Shown here one piece after another: positions 1 to 8,647 of a stretch of DNA of 64,000 nt. The notes under the pieces were generated by a model. It made no database searches, was not told the DNA's origin, and worked only from the letters and a program-made list of their open reading frames with translations. The DNA lies in NCBI GenBank assembly GCA_020635495.1, contig JACJZQ010000003.1, forward strand, positions 227,548-291,547, read 5' to 3'. Source of the stretch: Flavobacteriales bacterium (lineage in GTDB: Bacteria; Bacteroidota; Bacteroidia; UBA10329). Every line of letters begins with the position of its first letter. Position 1 is the stretch's first letter. A program made the translations under genes and the position numbers.

Positions 1-7
1 CGAAAGA

Positions 8-34
8 AAGCCGTTCATTTTGAGCGGCTTTTTT
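8..34 (+). terminator. Rho-independent terminator of an upstream gene outside the window
   Basis: A hairpin GCCGTTCA / TGAGCGGC (one G-U pair, loop TTT) is followed directly by a run of T residues ending near base 34. The gene it ends lies to the left of the window. Confidence 0.7.
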
Positions 35-75
35 GTTTTCATTCCTTTGCACCTCTAACAAAACACCATCACATA

Positions 76-894
76 ATGAAAGAACTATTTGGAGACAATG
101 GAACAGATTGGGAAGGATTGGCACTGGAATATGGTCAGAAGTTGGGCATTGGCATTCTGATACTTGTCATTGGCCTTTGGCTTGCCGGAATGATTACCAA
201 CATGGTGAAGAAAATCATGGAGAAGCGGAATCTTGACCCTGCGCTCCAAAGTTTTTTGGGCAGCATGATCGGGATAACGCTTAAAGTGCTGGTGGCCATT
301 AGTGCTTTAGGAACACTGGGAATTGAAATGACATCCTTTGTAGCCATTCTCGGAGCGGCAGGTCTGGCCGTTGGTATGGCGTTGAGTGGAACACTTCAGA
401 ATTTTGCAGGTGGTGTGATGATACTGATCTTCAAACCCTTTAAAGTTGGGGATGTGATTGAGGCACAGGGTTATATTGGATCCGTGGCTGAGATTCAGAT
501 CTTCAATACCATTCTTAAAACTCCGGACAATAAGACCATCATCATTCCAAACGGTGGACTTTCTACTGGAAGCATGGTCAATTACTCAACGGAACCGAGA
601 AGAAGGGTTGATTGGACCGTTGGAATCGGCTATGGTGATGATGCCGACAAGGCAAAGGAGGTTCTGCTTGCCATGTTAAATGCTGATGAACGAATTCTAA
701 AAGATCCAGAGCCGTTTGTGGCTATGTCTGAGTTGGCCGACAGTTCGGTGAATTTTACTGTGCGTGCTTGGGTTGAATCTGCAAATTACTGGGGCGTGTT
801 CTTCGATCTGAATGAGCGTGTGTACAAGGAGTTTGGAAATCACGGGCTGAATATTCCATTCCCGCAGATGGATGTTCATTTGCACAAGGATTAA
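76..894 (+). CDS. MscS-family small-conductance mechanosensitive channel
   Basis: A 272-residue inner-membrane channel that opens under membrane tension to release solutes during hypo-osmotic shock. There are three hydrophobic helices at about residues 20-43, 60-82 and 85-115. The third is the glycine/alanine-rich pore helix (AAGLAVGMALSGTLQNFAGG) leading into FKPFKVGDVIE, the start of the cytosolic beta domain. The conserved IPNG motif follows near residue 157, and the mixed alpha/beta C-terminal domain is complete. The length matches the minimal MscS class. Its stop codon lies in the palindrome TTAA, which also supplies the stop of the opposing phosphatase gene. The start chosen is the first ATG that leaves the N-terminal helix complete. 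Confidence 0.93.
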   Translation: MKELFGDNGTDWEGLALEYGQKLGIGILILVIGLWLAGMITNMVKKIMEKRNLDPALQSFLGSMIGITLKVLVAISALGTLGIEMTSFVAILGAAGLAVGMALSGTLQNFAGGVMILIFKPFKVGDVIEAQGYIGSVAEIQIFNTILKTPDNKTIIIPNGGLSTGSMVNYSTEPRRRVDWTVGIGYGDDADKAKEVLLAMLNADERILKDPEPFVAMSELADSSVNFTVRAWVESANYWGVFFDLNERVYKEFGNHGLNIPFPQMDVHLHKD

Positions 895-2663
895 CGGCTT
901 ACAACAACAGACTTCGAGTCCATTCTATTGCCATCGCGCAGCACAATGGAATAACTTCCAGCGCTATGTCCAGACAGGTCGATGACCATTCTGTTCTGAA
1001 TTTCCGGTCCGTTCCAGATCTGGATCAACTGACCTGTTGGTGAGAAGAGTTCCAAGCTTGTCTTCTCAGTAGGCAGAAATCCTTTGAACAACTCCAATTG
1101 AATCTGATCATTGGTCGGATTCGGGTAAACCCTGAAGGTTGATCTGTTGCTGCTGACGGTAGACCAAACGCTCAATGGATTGGTGGAATGATACAGTCGG
1201 ACGCAGCCCAAGGTCTGTCCGGTTTCGTCATGTGCGCAAAGCATAACAGAATCTCTGCCGAAGAATTCCATCGTTCCATAGCTGTCAGAAAAATTGGTGT
1301 TGTCAACTCCGCTACCACCACCGTTCCACAGCGAATCAATGGTACCGTACGAGTAACCCAAAAGGTCTATTACCGAATCCAGACTATGGTTGAGATACCC
1401 TTCATCCTGCGATGCCAAACCACTGGCGCTCAGTTCTGGCAAGCCAGCGTTCGTTCCATCATCCACCATGGAACTATGGCTGTCGCCAGAGATCACAATC
1501 ACGTCTTTTATGTTATTCTCTTCCACAAAATCCAACACTCCATTGAGGTCAACCGGATACGCAGCCCACAGGTAGGCCAAACTCCAAGCATATTCCACCA
1601 AAGACGGACTGAGCACTTGCAACTGAACAGCAATATTCAGGAACTGCGTGAACCGTTTGTTGAACATCACGCTGCTACCGATCACTTTCCAATCGGCTGT
1701 AGAGTTTTGCAGCCCGTTCAGCAGCCATTCGCGCTGAGGCGCACTCATCAAGCTATGATTGGAATCGGGTTCGAACGTGTACGTATTGGTCTCGGGATGA
1801 TAGATGAACGGATCGTTCTGTGGCGATGCTGGATTGCGCAGATCGAGCATGAAAAATTCGATATTCCCCAAGGTGAATGAATGATAAATACCAACCGTTG
1901 TATCCACGGGCGCATACCCAGGAAACTGATCGAAATAACCATTGATTGCTCCAGTTATGACAGCCGAATCGAATTCAATTGTTTGAAGATCATAGAAGAA
2001 TGAATCGGGTGCCAACTCCACCGTATTTATCTGCGGGAACGTGTTCCCTTGGTTTCCGTTGTAGCAGTACGAGTCGTCATAAACGTAATCGATCGCTGAG
2101 TTTCCGAGCACAAATCTGCTCATGTTGGCATCATTATAACACCAGGAGAATGCATTGGCAATGCGGTCAGGATATAAGTTGAAATCCCAACCGAAAGGTG
2201 TGGCAGGATAACCCCAATCTCCCAAGTGGATGAATAGCATGGGGTTGAACTCTTTGATATGTCCGAACAGCTCGAAATTCTCGAAGTAATTGCAAGAACC
2301 GACCACGATCTTATAGTGACCCGTATCTCCAACCTCAGGAAACGAGGTGAAATTGTAAACCGAATCCTGCGGTTGACCATTTATCAAAAATCTATAGAAG
2401 TAATCCTTAAATGGCTCGAGTCCTTCAACATCGGTAATGACCATAGAAAAATGATCGGAACGTGTGCTGTCGGAAACGGTAAACGAAGTGGCAAACGATT
2501 CCAGCGTGTCCAGCTCAATTTCAAACGTTGTCGGAACATCCGTTCGGATGTAGATCCGAGCAGATTCTGAGGTCAATCCTCCCACAACCGGACCAGAAGT
2601 AATGCTTTGAGCCAACACCGAAAGTGAGAAAAAGCAAAGTGGAAAAAGGAAAATGTGTTTCAT
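891..2663 (-). CDS. PhoD-like metallophosphatase with T9SS C-terminal sorting domain
   Basis: A secreted phosphohydrolase of the PhoD/metallophosphatase superfamily, about 590 residues. The ATG at 2663 starts a clean signal peptide (MKHIFLFPLCFFSLSVLAQ); a longer in-frame start at 2705 would put 14 charged or Cys-rich residues before it and is less likely. After a fibronectin-like N-terminal region come metal-binding motifs: GSCNYFEN, HLGDWGY, DYVYDDSY and ISGDSHSSM. The last 80 or so residues hold a type A sorting domain starting YPNPTNDQ and ending in a short basic tail. The substrate is unknown; a role in phosphate scavenging from phosphodiesters or monoesters is inferred from the family. 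It is a single gene with its own -7 box. Confidence 0.85.
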   Translation of the reverse strand: MKHIFLFPLCFFSLSVLAQSITSGPVVGGLTSESARIYIRTDVPTTFEIELDTLESFATSFTVSDSTRSDHFSMVITDVEGLEPFKDYFYRFLINGQPQDSVYNFTSFPEVGDTGHYKIVVGSCNYFENFELFGHIKEFNPMLFIHLGDWGYPATPFGWDFNLYPDRIANAFSWCYNDANMSRFVLGNSAIDYVYDDSYCYNGNQGNTFPQINTVELAPDSFFYDLQTIEFDSAVITGAINGYFDQFPGYAPVDTTVGIYHSFTLGNIEFFMLDLRNPASPQNDPFIYHPETNTYTFEPDSNHSLMSAPQREWLLNGLQNSTADWKVIGSSVMFNKRFTQFLNIAVQLQVLSPSLVEYAWSLAYLWAAYPVDLNGVLDFVEENNIKDVIVISGDSHSSMVDDGTNAGLPELSASGLASQDEGYLNHSLDSVIDLLGYSYGTIDSLWNGGGSGVDNTNFSDSYGTMEFFGRDSVMLCAHDETGQTLGCVRLYHSTNPLSVWSTVSSNRSTFRVYPNPTNDQIQLELFKGFLPTEKTSLELFSPTGQLIQIWNGPEIQNRMVIDLSGHSAGSYSIVLRDGNRMDSKSVVVSR

Positions 2664-2679
2664 GTTGCGCTTGATACAA

Positions 2680-2687
2680 CAAACATA
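2680..2687 (-). promoter_or_regulatory. Bacteroidota -7 promoter box for the PhoD-like gene
   Basis: The minus strand reads TATGTTTG, an exact match to TAnnTTTG, 16 nt upstream of the ATG at 2663. This predicts a leader of roughly 14 nt. A TTG lies 15 nt further upstream, closer than the usual 17-20 nt, so only the -7 box is convincing. Confidence 0.5.
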
Positions 2688-2733
2688 GGTCAGCAAAATC
2701 CTCAAACTGTTATCGATACGCTAAATTCGCCCA

Positions 2734-3516
2734 ATGTCTCATCTGTGGCGCGCTAAGCAGTACACCAAATACATTTCCAAGGCCAAAAACCGCCATGGAA
2801 TCCATTCGCCATTCGTGTATCAATTGCTGGATGAGGTTGTTTACGATAAAATCAGTTATCCAGAGTGCAAGACGGTAGAATCTATTCGTCAGAATCTGCT
2901 CCAACGAACTGATGAAATCGAAATAACCGATCTCGGAGCAGGTTCAACCGTTAATTCTTCAAACTGCAGAAAGGTTTCTGACATTGCCAAGAACTCAGCC
3001 AAAGGAGGAAAATGGGGCGAATTGCTTTTTCGCTTGGCGAGGCATTTCCAACCCGAAACCATGCTGGAGTTGGGAACTTCACTCGGAATCGGGAGTCTCT
3101 ATCAATCACTCGGAAACCCAAACGGAATTCTGACAACATTTGAAGGTTGCCCGAACACCGCTGCCATTGCCCGAGAACAGTTCGCGCAAGCAAATATGAA
3201 CCCAACAATAATCGAAGGAAACTTTGATGACACACTTCAGCCGTTTCTCGATTCCATCGAAAAGCTCGATTGGGCATTCATTGACGGGAATCATCAGAAG
3301 GAGCCGACCATCCGGTACTTCGAGCAATGCTTGGAAAAATGCCACAACGATTCTGTCTTGCTTTTAGATGATATCTATTGGAGCAAAGGCATGGCCGAAG
3401 CCTGGGAGAACATCAAGACCGATGAGCGTGTTACAGTAACGCTTGACCTGTTTCAAGTTGGCATCGTTTTCCTAAGAAAGCAGCAACCGAAACAGGATTT
3501 CATCATCAGGTATTGA
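2734..3516 (+). CDS. Class I SAM-dependent methyltransferase
   Basis: A 260-residue Rossmann-fold methyltransferase, probably cytosolic. The SAM-binding motif I is MLELGTSLGIGSL in the middle of the protein, followed by an acidic strand end (TTFEGCPNTAAIA), DWAFIDGNHQKEPT (motif resembling the O-methyltransferase metal-site region) and LLLDDIYWSKGMAEAW. These resemble O-methyltransferases of the catechol/caffeoyl-CoA type, but the first 100 residues are longer than in that family and the acceptor cannot be read from sequence. A TAAATTCG box (7 of 8 to the -7 consensus) lies only 4 nt before the ATG. It is followed at 17 nt by the ABC ATPase gene and may be cotranscribed with it. Confidence 0.8.
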   Translation: MSHLWRAKQYTKYISKAKNRHGIHSPFVYQLLDEVVYDKISYPECKTVESIRQNLLQRTDEIEITDLGAGSTVNSSNCRKVSDIAKNSAKGGKWGELLFRLARHFQPETMLELGTSLGIGSLYQSLGNPNGILTTFEGCPNTAAIAREQFAQANMNPTIIEGNFDDTLQPFLDSIEKLDWAFIDGNHQKEPTIRYFEQCLEKCHNDSVLLLDDIYWSKGMAEAWENIKTDERVTVTLDLFQVGIVFLRKQQPKQDFIIRY

Positions 3517-3533
3517 TTGTAACTTAGCCACGC

Positions 3534-4247
3534 ATGAAAGACGTTATCCGAACCGAGCATATTGCCAAAGTTTATGTGATGGGAACCGAACAGGTTCACG
3601 CCTTGCGAGACATTTCCATTACCATAAAAGAAGGCGAATACGTGGCGTTGATGGGTCCTTCCGGTTCAGGAAAATCTACGTTGATGAATATGATCGGCTG
3701 CTTGGATACGCCCACCAGCGGACAATATTTTTTAGACGGACAGGACGTAAGCCGTATGACCGACAATCAGCTGGCCGAGGTTCGGAATAAGAAGATCGGG
3801 TTTGTTTTTCAGACGTTCAATCTTCTACCCCGCTCCACCGCATTGGACAATGTGACTTTGCCGTTGATCTATGCGGGAATGGGCAGTTCGGATAGAAAAA
3901 TTCGTGGCGAAGAAGTGTTGAATCAAGTTGGTTTGGGTGATAGGATGACGCACCGACCGAATGAACTTTCAGGTGGTCAACGTCAACGGGTTGCAGTGGC
4001 AAGAGCGTTGGTCAATAGACCCGCGTTGATTCTTGCTGATGAACCAACCGGAAACCTCGACTCGAAAACTTCCATCGAGATCATGGGATTGTTTGAAGAA
4101 ATCCATCGCAATGGAAACACCATTGTTGTTGTAACACACGAAGAAGACATTGCGCAGCATGCACACCGCATCATCCGTTTAAAGGATGGATTGGTGGAAT
4201 CGGACGAGAAGAACATGAACGTGCAAACCGTATTGCAATCGGCATGA
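3534..4247 (+). CDS. ABC transporter ATP-binding protein, LolD/MacB type
   Basis: A 237-residue ATPase subunit. Walker A is GPSGSGKST near residue 41, the Q-loop is VFQTFNLLPR, the signature is LSGGQRQRVAVARAL and Walker B is LILADEPTGNLD, followed by the H-loop VVVTHEED. The N-terminal region and the LPR after the Q-loop are typical of LolD/MacB/FtsE-like ATPases that partner FtsX-fold permeases in lipoprotein release or efflux. No permease gene is adjacent. The nearest candidates in this window are at 18571-19818 and 44324-45559. Its stop overlaps the start of the next gene by ATGA, so the two are translationally coupled although functionally unrelated. Confidence 0.92.
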   Translation: MKDVIRTEHIAKVYVMGTEQVHALRDISITIKEGEYVALMGPSGSGKSTLMNMIGCLDTPTSGQYFLDGQDVSRMTDNQLAEVRNKKIGFVFQTFNLLPRSTALDNVTLPLIYAGMGSSDRKIRGEEVLNQVGLGDRMTHRPNELSGGQRQRVAVARALVNRPALILADEPTGNLDSKTSIEIMGLFEEIHRNGNTIVVVTHEEDIAQHAHRIIRLKDGLVESDEKNMNVQTVLQSA

Positions 4248-4792
4248 AAGTCTACACCAAAACTGGCGATGATGGGACAACCGGACTCTTCGGTGGTGCC
4301 CGTGTTCCTAAGCACCACATTCGCATTGAGAGCTACGGAACAATTGACGAACTGAACTCCTACATCGGACTTGTGCGCCATCGCAAAATCGATCCGAAAT
4401 CAGAAGCAATTCTTGGCGAAGTGCAGGACCGTTTGTTCACTATCGGCTCCATCTTGGCGTCAGACCCAAGCAAGTCCAATCTGGTGGTTCCAGACCTTCA
4501 CGAAGCAGATATTGAACTCCTCGAAAAGGAGATTGACCGGATGAACGAAACGCTGCCAGAAATGCGCTCATTTGTACTTCCTGGCGGCAATGACACGGTC
4601 AGTTTCTGCCATATTGCCCGATGCGTTTGCCGCAGAGCAGAACGCTTGGTGGTGCTTCTCAACGAAAAAGAACCCATAGAACCGCTCGTAGGAAAATATT
4701 TGAACCGACTTTCCGATTATCTATTTGTGCTAAGTCGTCAAATAACAAAGGATGACCACCTGAATGAGATTCCTTGGAAGCCGCGTAAATAA
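4244..4792 (+). CDS. Cob(I)alamin adenosyltransferase, PduO type
   Basis: A 182-residue enzyme that transfers the adenosyl group of ATP to cob(I)alamin to make coenzyme B12. The ATP-binding N terminus is KVYTKTGDDGTTGLFGG and the five-helix bundle ends with the family's signature CVCRRAER and LNRLSDYLFVLSR. The length is normal for the single-domain form. It starts inside the stop codon of the ABC ATPase gene (ATGA). No B12-synthesis or propanediol genes are nearby, so it probably serves a general salvage role, for example for methylmalonyl-CoA mutase or ribonucleotide reductase. That role is inference. Confidence 0.92.
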   Translation: MKVYTKTGDDGTTGLFGGARVPKHHIRIESYGTIDELNSYIGLVRHRKIDPKSEAILGEVQDRLFTIGSILASDPSKSNLVVPDLHEADIELLEKEIDRMNETLPEMRSFVLPGGNDTVSFCHIARCVCRRAERLVVLLNEKEPIEPLVGKYLNRLSDYLFVLSRQITKDDHLNEIPWKPRK

Positions 4793-4853
4793 AGGGTTTC
4801 AGACAATCTTTCAAGGAATTTTCGAGGGGGCTTTCATGTCTTGTTATAATTTT

Positions 4854-4861
4854 TAGCTTTG
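4854..4861 (+). promoter_or_regulatory. -7 promoter box for the DUF2795 gene
   Basis: TAGCTTTG matches TAnnTTTG exactly and lies 37 nt before the ATG at 4899. The AT-rich stretch upstream has no TTG at the usual 17-20 nt spacing. Confidence 0.5.
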
Positions 4862-4898
4862 CGCAAAATAGAGCAGGTAATTTCTAACACGAGTAACT

Positions 4899-5120
4899 AT
4901 GTATTGGACCCTAGAATTAGCATCACGTCTTGAAGACGCACCTTGGCCAGCCACTAAGGACGAGCTGATCGATTTCGCTATGCGATCCGGAGCACCGATG
5001 GAGGTGGTTGAGAACCTGCAGGAAATTGAGGATGACGGTGAAGTGTTCGAAAGCATCGAAGACATTTGGCCAGATTATCCAACCAAGGACGACTTCTTCT
5101 TTAATGAAGACGAGTATTGA
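4899..5120 (+). CDS. DUF2795 family small acidic protein
   Basis: A 73-residue acidic protein (starts MYWTLELASRLEDAPWPATKDEL and ends in an acidic, Phe-rich tail). The conserved DUF2795-like core, a short helical domain with ATKDELIDFA and a later SIEDIWPDYP segment, is recognisable and common in Bacteroidota. Function is not known. It has its own -7 box and is followed by a strong terminator, so it is a single-gene transcription unit directly upstream of secA. Confidence 0.8.
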   Translation: MYWTLELASRLEDAPWPATKDELIDFAMRSGAPMEVVENLQEIEDDGEVFESIEDIWPDYPTKDDFFFNEDEY

Positions 5121-5140
5121 ATTAGAAAATCAACTTTTTC

Positions 5141-5175
5141 AAAGAGCGATTCCAGCAAAGGGGTCGCTCTTTTTG
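5141..5175 (+). terminator. Rho-independent terminator after the DUF2795 gene
   Basis: Perfect 9-bp stem AAAGAGCGA / TCGCTCTTT with a 14-nt loop, followed by TTG. It separates the DUF2795 gene from secA. Confidence 0.85.
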
Positions 5176-5207
5176 TTTCACCAGATACGTCAGTAATCAA
5201 ACAGCAA

Positions 5208-5334
5208 TGGAGGTAAAAAAGGCTTAATTTCGCCCGCCCGCATGACAGGTTGTCCGAATACCTCCAACGGAATGGTTGTTGACAACCCAAGTGCCATTCG
5301 AATAGAACACAATCATAATGATCAATCTTATTAA
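5208..5334 (+). promoter_or_regulatory. Possible secA leader: two interlocking stems and a 30-codon upstream ORF
   Basis: The 197-bp gap before secA holds two perfect inverted repeats that overlap each other. TGGAGGTA (5208-5215) pairs with TACCTCCA (5256-5263), and GGTTGTC (5248-5254) pairs with GACAACC (5281-5287). They could form alternative structures or a pseudoknot. An ORF of 30 codons from ATG 5242 to TAA 5332-5334 runs into the secA start in another frame. It has no hydrophobic segment, so it is not SecM-like in composition. A regulatory role is a guess from position and structure. Confidence 0.25.
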
Positions 5335-8300
5335 TAATCTGGCCAAGAAATTCTTCGGAACCAAGGCCGATAAAGACATTGAAGAGATTCAGCCGTATGT
5401 CGATCAGATCAACAAGATCTTCGCTGAACTTCAGAACATTTCAGATGACGCTCTCCGAGGCAAAACCGCAGAGTTGAAGCAGCGAATTGCCGACCACCTT
5501 TCGGAAGAGCGCAAGCAAATTGACGAACTATCTGCAAAGGCCGACAATCCAGAAACTGATGTGGAGGAAAAAGAGCGTCTTTACGACCAGATCGATCAGA
5601 TAGAAAAAGACTCGATAGACAAGGTTGAAGAAGTCCTGTTGGAAATTCTTCCAGAAGCTTTTGCGGTGGTTAAGGAAACTGCCCGCAGACTGAAAGAGAA
5701 CGGAAAGCTGGTGGTAACGGCCACCGAAATGGACCGTGACCTTGCCGCAACTAAAGGATATGTGAAAATTGAAGGTGGTTATGCCACTTACCCAAAAACA
5801 TGGTTGGCTGGCGGAACTGAGGTTACGTGGGACATGGTGCATTACGATGTGCAGCTCATTGGTGGTGTTGCACTTCACAAAGGCCGCATTGCAGAGATGG
5901 CAACGGGTGAGGGTAAAACGCTGGTGGCAACCCTTCCTGTCTATCTGAATGCGCTGGCAGGCAGAGGTGTTCACTTGGTAACGGTGAACGATTACCTCGC
6001 CAAGCGTGACTCCGAATGGATGGGGCCACTGTACGAATTCCATGGATTGAAAGTGGATTGTATTGACAAGCACCAGCCGAACTCCAACGAAAGACGCGCT
6101 GCTTACAATGCAGATATCACATTCGGAACTAATAACGAATTCGGTTTCGATTACCTGCGTGATAACATGGCCCGCGAAGCTGGCGATCTAGTGCAACGCA
6201 AGCACAACTACGCCATTGTGGATGAGGTTGACTCGGTTTTCATCGATGATGCGAGAACTCCGCTCATCATTTCTGGTCCGGTTCCGAAAGGAGACCAGCA
6301 TGAGTTTGACGAATTGAAACCGAAGGTTGAGAAATTGCTCAACGTTCAGAAAACGCTTTTCAACACCCAGTTGGCAGATGCCAAAAAGCTGATTTCAGCA
6401 GGCAACGATGGCTATAAAGAAGGCGAAGGTGGTATGGCACTTTTGCGCTGCTACCGTGCACTACCAAAGAACAAGGCACTGATCAAGTATTTGAGCGAGC
6501 CTGGTGTGAAGCAGATTCTCCAAAAAACGGAGAACTACTACATGCAAGACCAGAACAAGGAAATGCATAAGGTAGATGCGGAGCTCTTCTTCGTGATAGA
6601 TGAAAAGCACAACTCCATTGAACTGACGGAAAAAGGTCTCGACCTGATTACTAAGAACATGGAAGACGACCAGTTCTTCGTGTTAACGGATGTTGGTTCT
6701 GGCATTGCCGAGATTGAGAAGATGCAAGTTTCCGATCAGGAAAAAGCCAAGAAGAAAGATGAGTTGATGCGCGATTTCGCCATTAAGAGTGCGCGCGTTC
6801 ACTCCATGAACCAGTTGTTCAAAGCCTACACCCTTTTTGAAAAAGATGTGGAGTACGTGGTGATGGACAATAAGGTGAAGATCGTTGATGAGCAGACCGG
6901 CCGTATCATGGACGGAAGACGCTATTCAGACGGGCTTCACCAAGCAATTGAAGCCAAGGAAAACCTGAAAGTGGAAGCGGCAACCCAGACCTGGGCAACG
7001 GTTACACTTCAGAACTACTTCCGTATGTACAGCAAGCTTTCGGGAATGACGGGTACGGCCGAGACCGAAGCGAAAGAACTTTGGGACATCTACAAGTTGG
7101 ATGTGATGGTCATCCCGACCAACCGTCCAATTGCCCGCGAAGACAAGGATGATCTTGTTTACAAAACAACCCGTGAGAAATACAATGCGGTGATTGATGA
7201 GATTGTCAACTTAACTGGCCAAGGCCGTCCAGTTCTTGTCGGTACAACGTCTGTTGAAATTTCGGAGCTCTTAAGCCGCATGCTTAAGATGAAGAAGATC
7301 GATCACAACGTTCTGAACGCGAAACTGCATGCCAAAGAAGCAGATGTTGTTGCCATGGCGGGTAGGCCAAGTGCGGTTACCATTGCCACCAACATGGCTG
7401 GTCGTGGTACCGACATCAAACTTACAGATGAGGTGAAAAAAGCCGGTGGTTTGGCCATTATCGGTACAGAGCGCCATGAGAGCAGACGTGTTGACCGCCA
7501 GTTACGTGGTCGTGCGGGTCGTCAGGGAGATCCTGGTTCTTCACAGTTCTATGTTTCGTTGGAAGACAACCTGATGCGTCTCTTCGGTTCGGACAGAATC
7601 GCGAAGCTGATGGACCGAATGGGTTATGAGGAAGGCGAAGTGATCCAGCACGGCATGGTTTCCAAGTCCATTGAGCGTGCGCAGAAGAAGGTTGAGGAGA
7701 ACAACTACGGAATCCGTAAGCGATTGCTGGAGTATGATGACGTAATGAACGCACAGCGTGAAGTGATCTACAAGCGTAGAAGACACGCATTGCAAGGAGA
7801 GCGTCTGTCGGTTGATGTCTTGAACATGATCCACGACACCGCTGCCATGCTGATGGAAGAATTCCACGAAGTGAAAGACTACCAAGGCTTCAAATTGGAG
7901 ATGTTCCGGGTTTTCTCTTCAGAAACGCCCTTTACTCAAGACGAATTCAACTCTACTAAAAGTCCTGAACTTACTGACAAGTTGGTTCATGCACTGGTTG
8001 AAGGATACAAGCGTAAGAAGCAGACCATTGCAGAGCGCGCTTTCCCAGTTATTGCCAACGTTTTTGAAACACAGGGAGAGAAGTTCACCAACATCGTTAT
8101 TCCATTTACGGATGGCATCAAGAGCCTGAATGTGGTGGTGAACCTTGCAAAAACATATGAGCTTAAAGGTTCCAACCTTCCGCTGGCGTTCGAGAAGAAC
8201 ATCATTTTGGCCATTATCGATGAGCAATGGAAGGAGCACTTGCGTGAGATGGACGAACTGAAAACTTCAGTTCAGAATGCATCTTATGAGCAGAAAGATC

Positions 8301-8647
8301 CGCTCCTTATCTACAAGTTTGAGAGTTTCGACCTGTTCCAGAAAATGCTGGACAGAATGAACCGCGAGGTTATCTCATTCTTATTCAAGGGAGACCTTCC
8401 GAATGCAGAGAACACGCGTGTCAGCGAAGCACAACAACGAAAGGAAAAAGTAACTGCTTCAAGACCTGAATTGGCACAACGACAAGCTGCACCGGCACCA
8501 GCGCAGAATGGCGGTCAGCAACAACCTTTGCCTACGCAGCCTCAGAGCAAACCAGAACCTGTAACGGTTGGTGAGAAGATCGGTCGTAATGACCCTTGCC
8601 CGTGCGGAAGCGGCAAGAAGTACAAACAATGCCACGGTAAGAGATAA
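5318..8647 (+). CDS. secA: Preprotein translocase ATPase SecA
   Basis: A 1109-residue motor ATPase that pushes unfolded preproteins through SecYEG. Walker A is MATGEGKTLVATLP, the DEAD-type Walker B is IVDEVDSVFIDDARTPLIISGP, and the C-terminal helicase half has TNMAGRGTDIKL and ERHESRRVDRQLRGRAGRQGDPG. A large insertion of about 150 residues after the first ATPase motifs is normal for Bacteroidota SecA. The C terminus has a Pro/Gln-rich linker and a SEC-C zinc motif (CPCGSGKKYKQCH) that binds SecB or ribosomes. Its stop shares a base with the next start (TAATG). Confidence 0.99.
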   Translation: MINLINNLAKKFFGTKADKDIEEIQPYVDQINKIFAELQNISDDALRGKTAELKQRIADHLSEERKQIDELSAKADNPETDVEEKERLYDQIDQIEKDSIDKVEEVLLEILPEAFAVVKETARRLKENGKLVVTATEMDRDLAATKGYVKIEGGYATYPKTWLAGGTEVTWDMVHYDVQLIGGVALHKGRIAEMATGEGKTLVATLPVYLNALAGRGVHLVTVNDYLAKRDSEWMGPLYEFHGLKVDCIDKHQPNSNERRAAYNADITFGTNNEFGFDYLRDNMAREAGDLVQRKHNYAIVDEVDSVFIDDARTPLIISGPVPKGDQHEFDELKPKVEKLLNVQKTLFNTQLADAKKLISAGNDGYKEGEGGMALLRCYRALPKNKALIKYLSEPGVKQILQKTENYYMQDQNKEMHKVDAELFFVIDEKHNSIELTEKGLDLITKNMEDDQFFVLTDVGSGIAEIEKMQVSDQEKAKKKDELMRDFAIKSARVHSMNQLFKAYTLFEKDVEYVVMDNKVKIVDEQTGRIMDGRRYSDGLHQAIEAKENLKVEAATQTWATVTLQNYFRMYSKLSGMTGTAETEAKELWDIYKLDVMVIPTNRPIAREDKDDLVYKTTREKYNAVIDEIVNLTGQGRPVLVGTTSVEISELLSRMLKMKKIDHNVLNAKLHAKEADVVAMAGRPSAVTIATNMAGRGTDIKLTDEVKKAGGLAIIGTERHESRRVDRQLRGRAGRQGDPGSSQFYVSLEDNLMRLFGSDRIAKLMDRMGYEEGEVIQHGMVSKSIERAQKKVEENNYGIRKRLLEYDDVMNAQREVIYKRRRHALQGERLSVDVLNMIHDTAAMLMEEFHEVKDYQGFKLEMFRVFSSETPFTQDEFNSTKSPELTDKLVHALVEGYKRKKQTIAERAFPVIANVFETQGEKFTNIVIPFTDGIKSLNVVVNLAKTYELKGSNLPLAFEKNIILAIIDEQWKEHLREMDELKTSVQNASYEQKDPLLIYKFESFDLFQKMLDRMNREVISFLFKGDLPNAENTRVSEAQQRKEKVTASRPELAQRQAAPAPAQNGGQQQPLPTQPQSKPEPVTVGEKIGRNDPCPCGSGKKYKQCHGKR

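Noticed and set aside
1188..1880. 230-codon plus-strand frame
   Set aside because: Antisense to the PhoD-like gene with no recognisable motif.
4244..4792. PduO gene as a sign of a propanediol microcompartment
   Set aside because: No shell protein or diol dehydratase genes are nearby, and stand-alone PduO-type enzymes are common.
5121..5317. tRNA gene in the gap before secA
   Set aside because: No cloverleaf and no GTTCGA-type T-loop; the gap holds a terminator and other stems.
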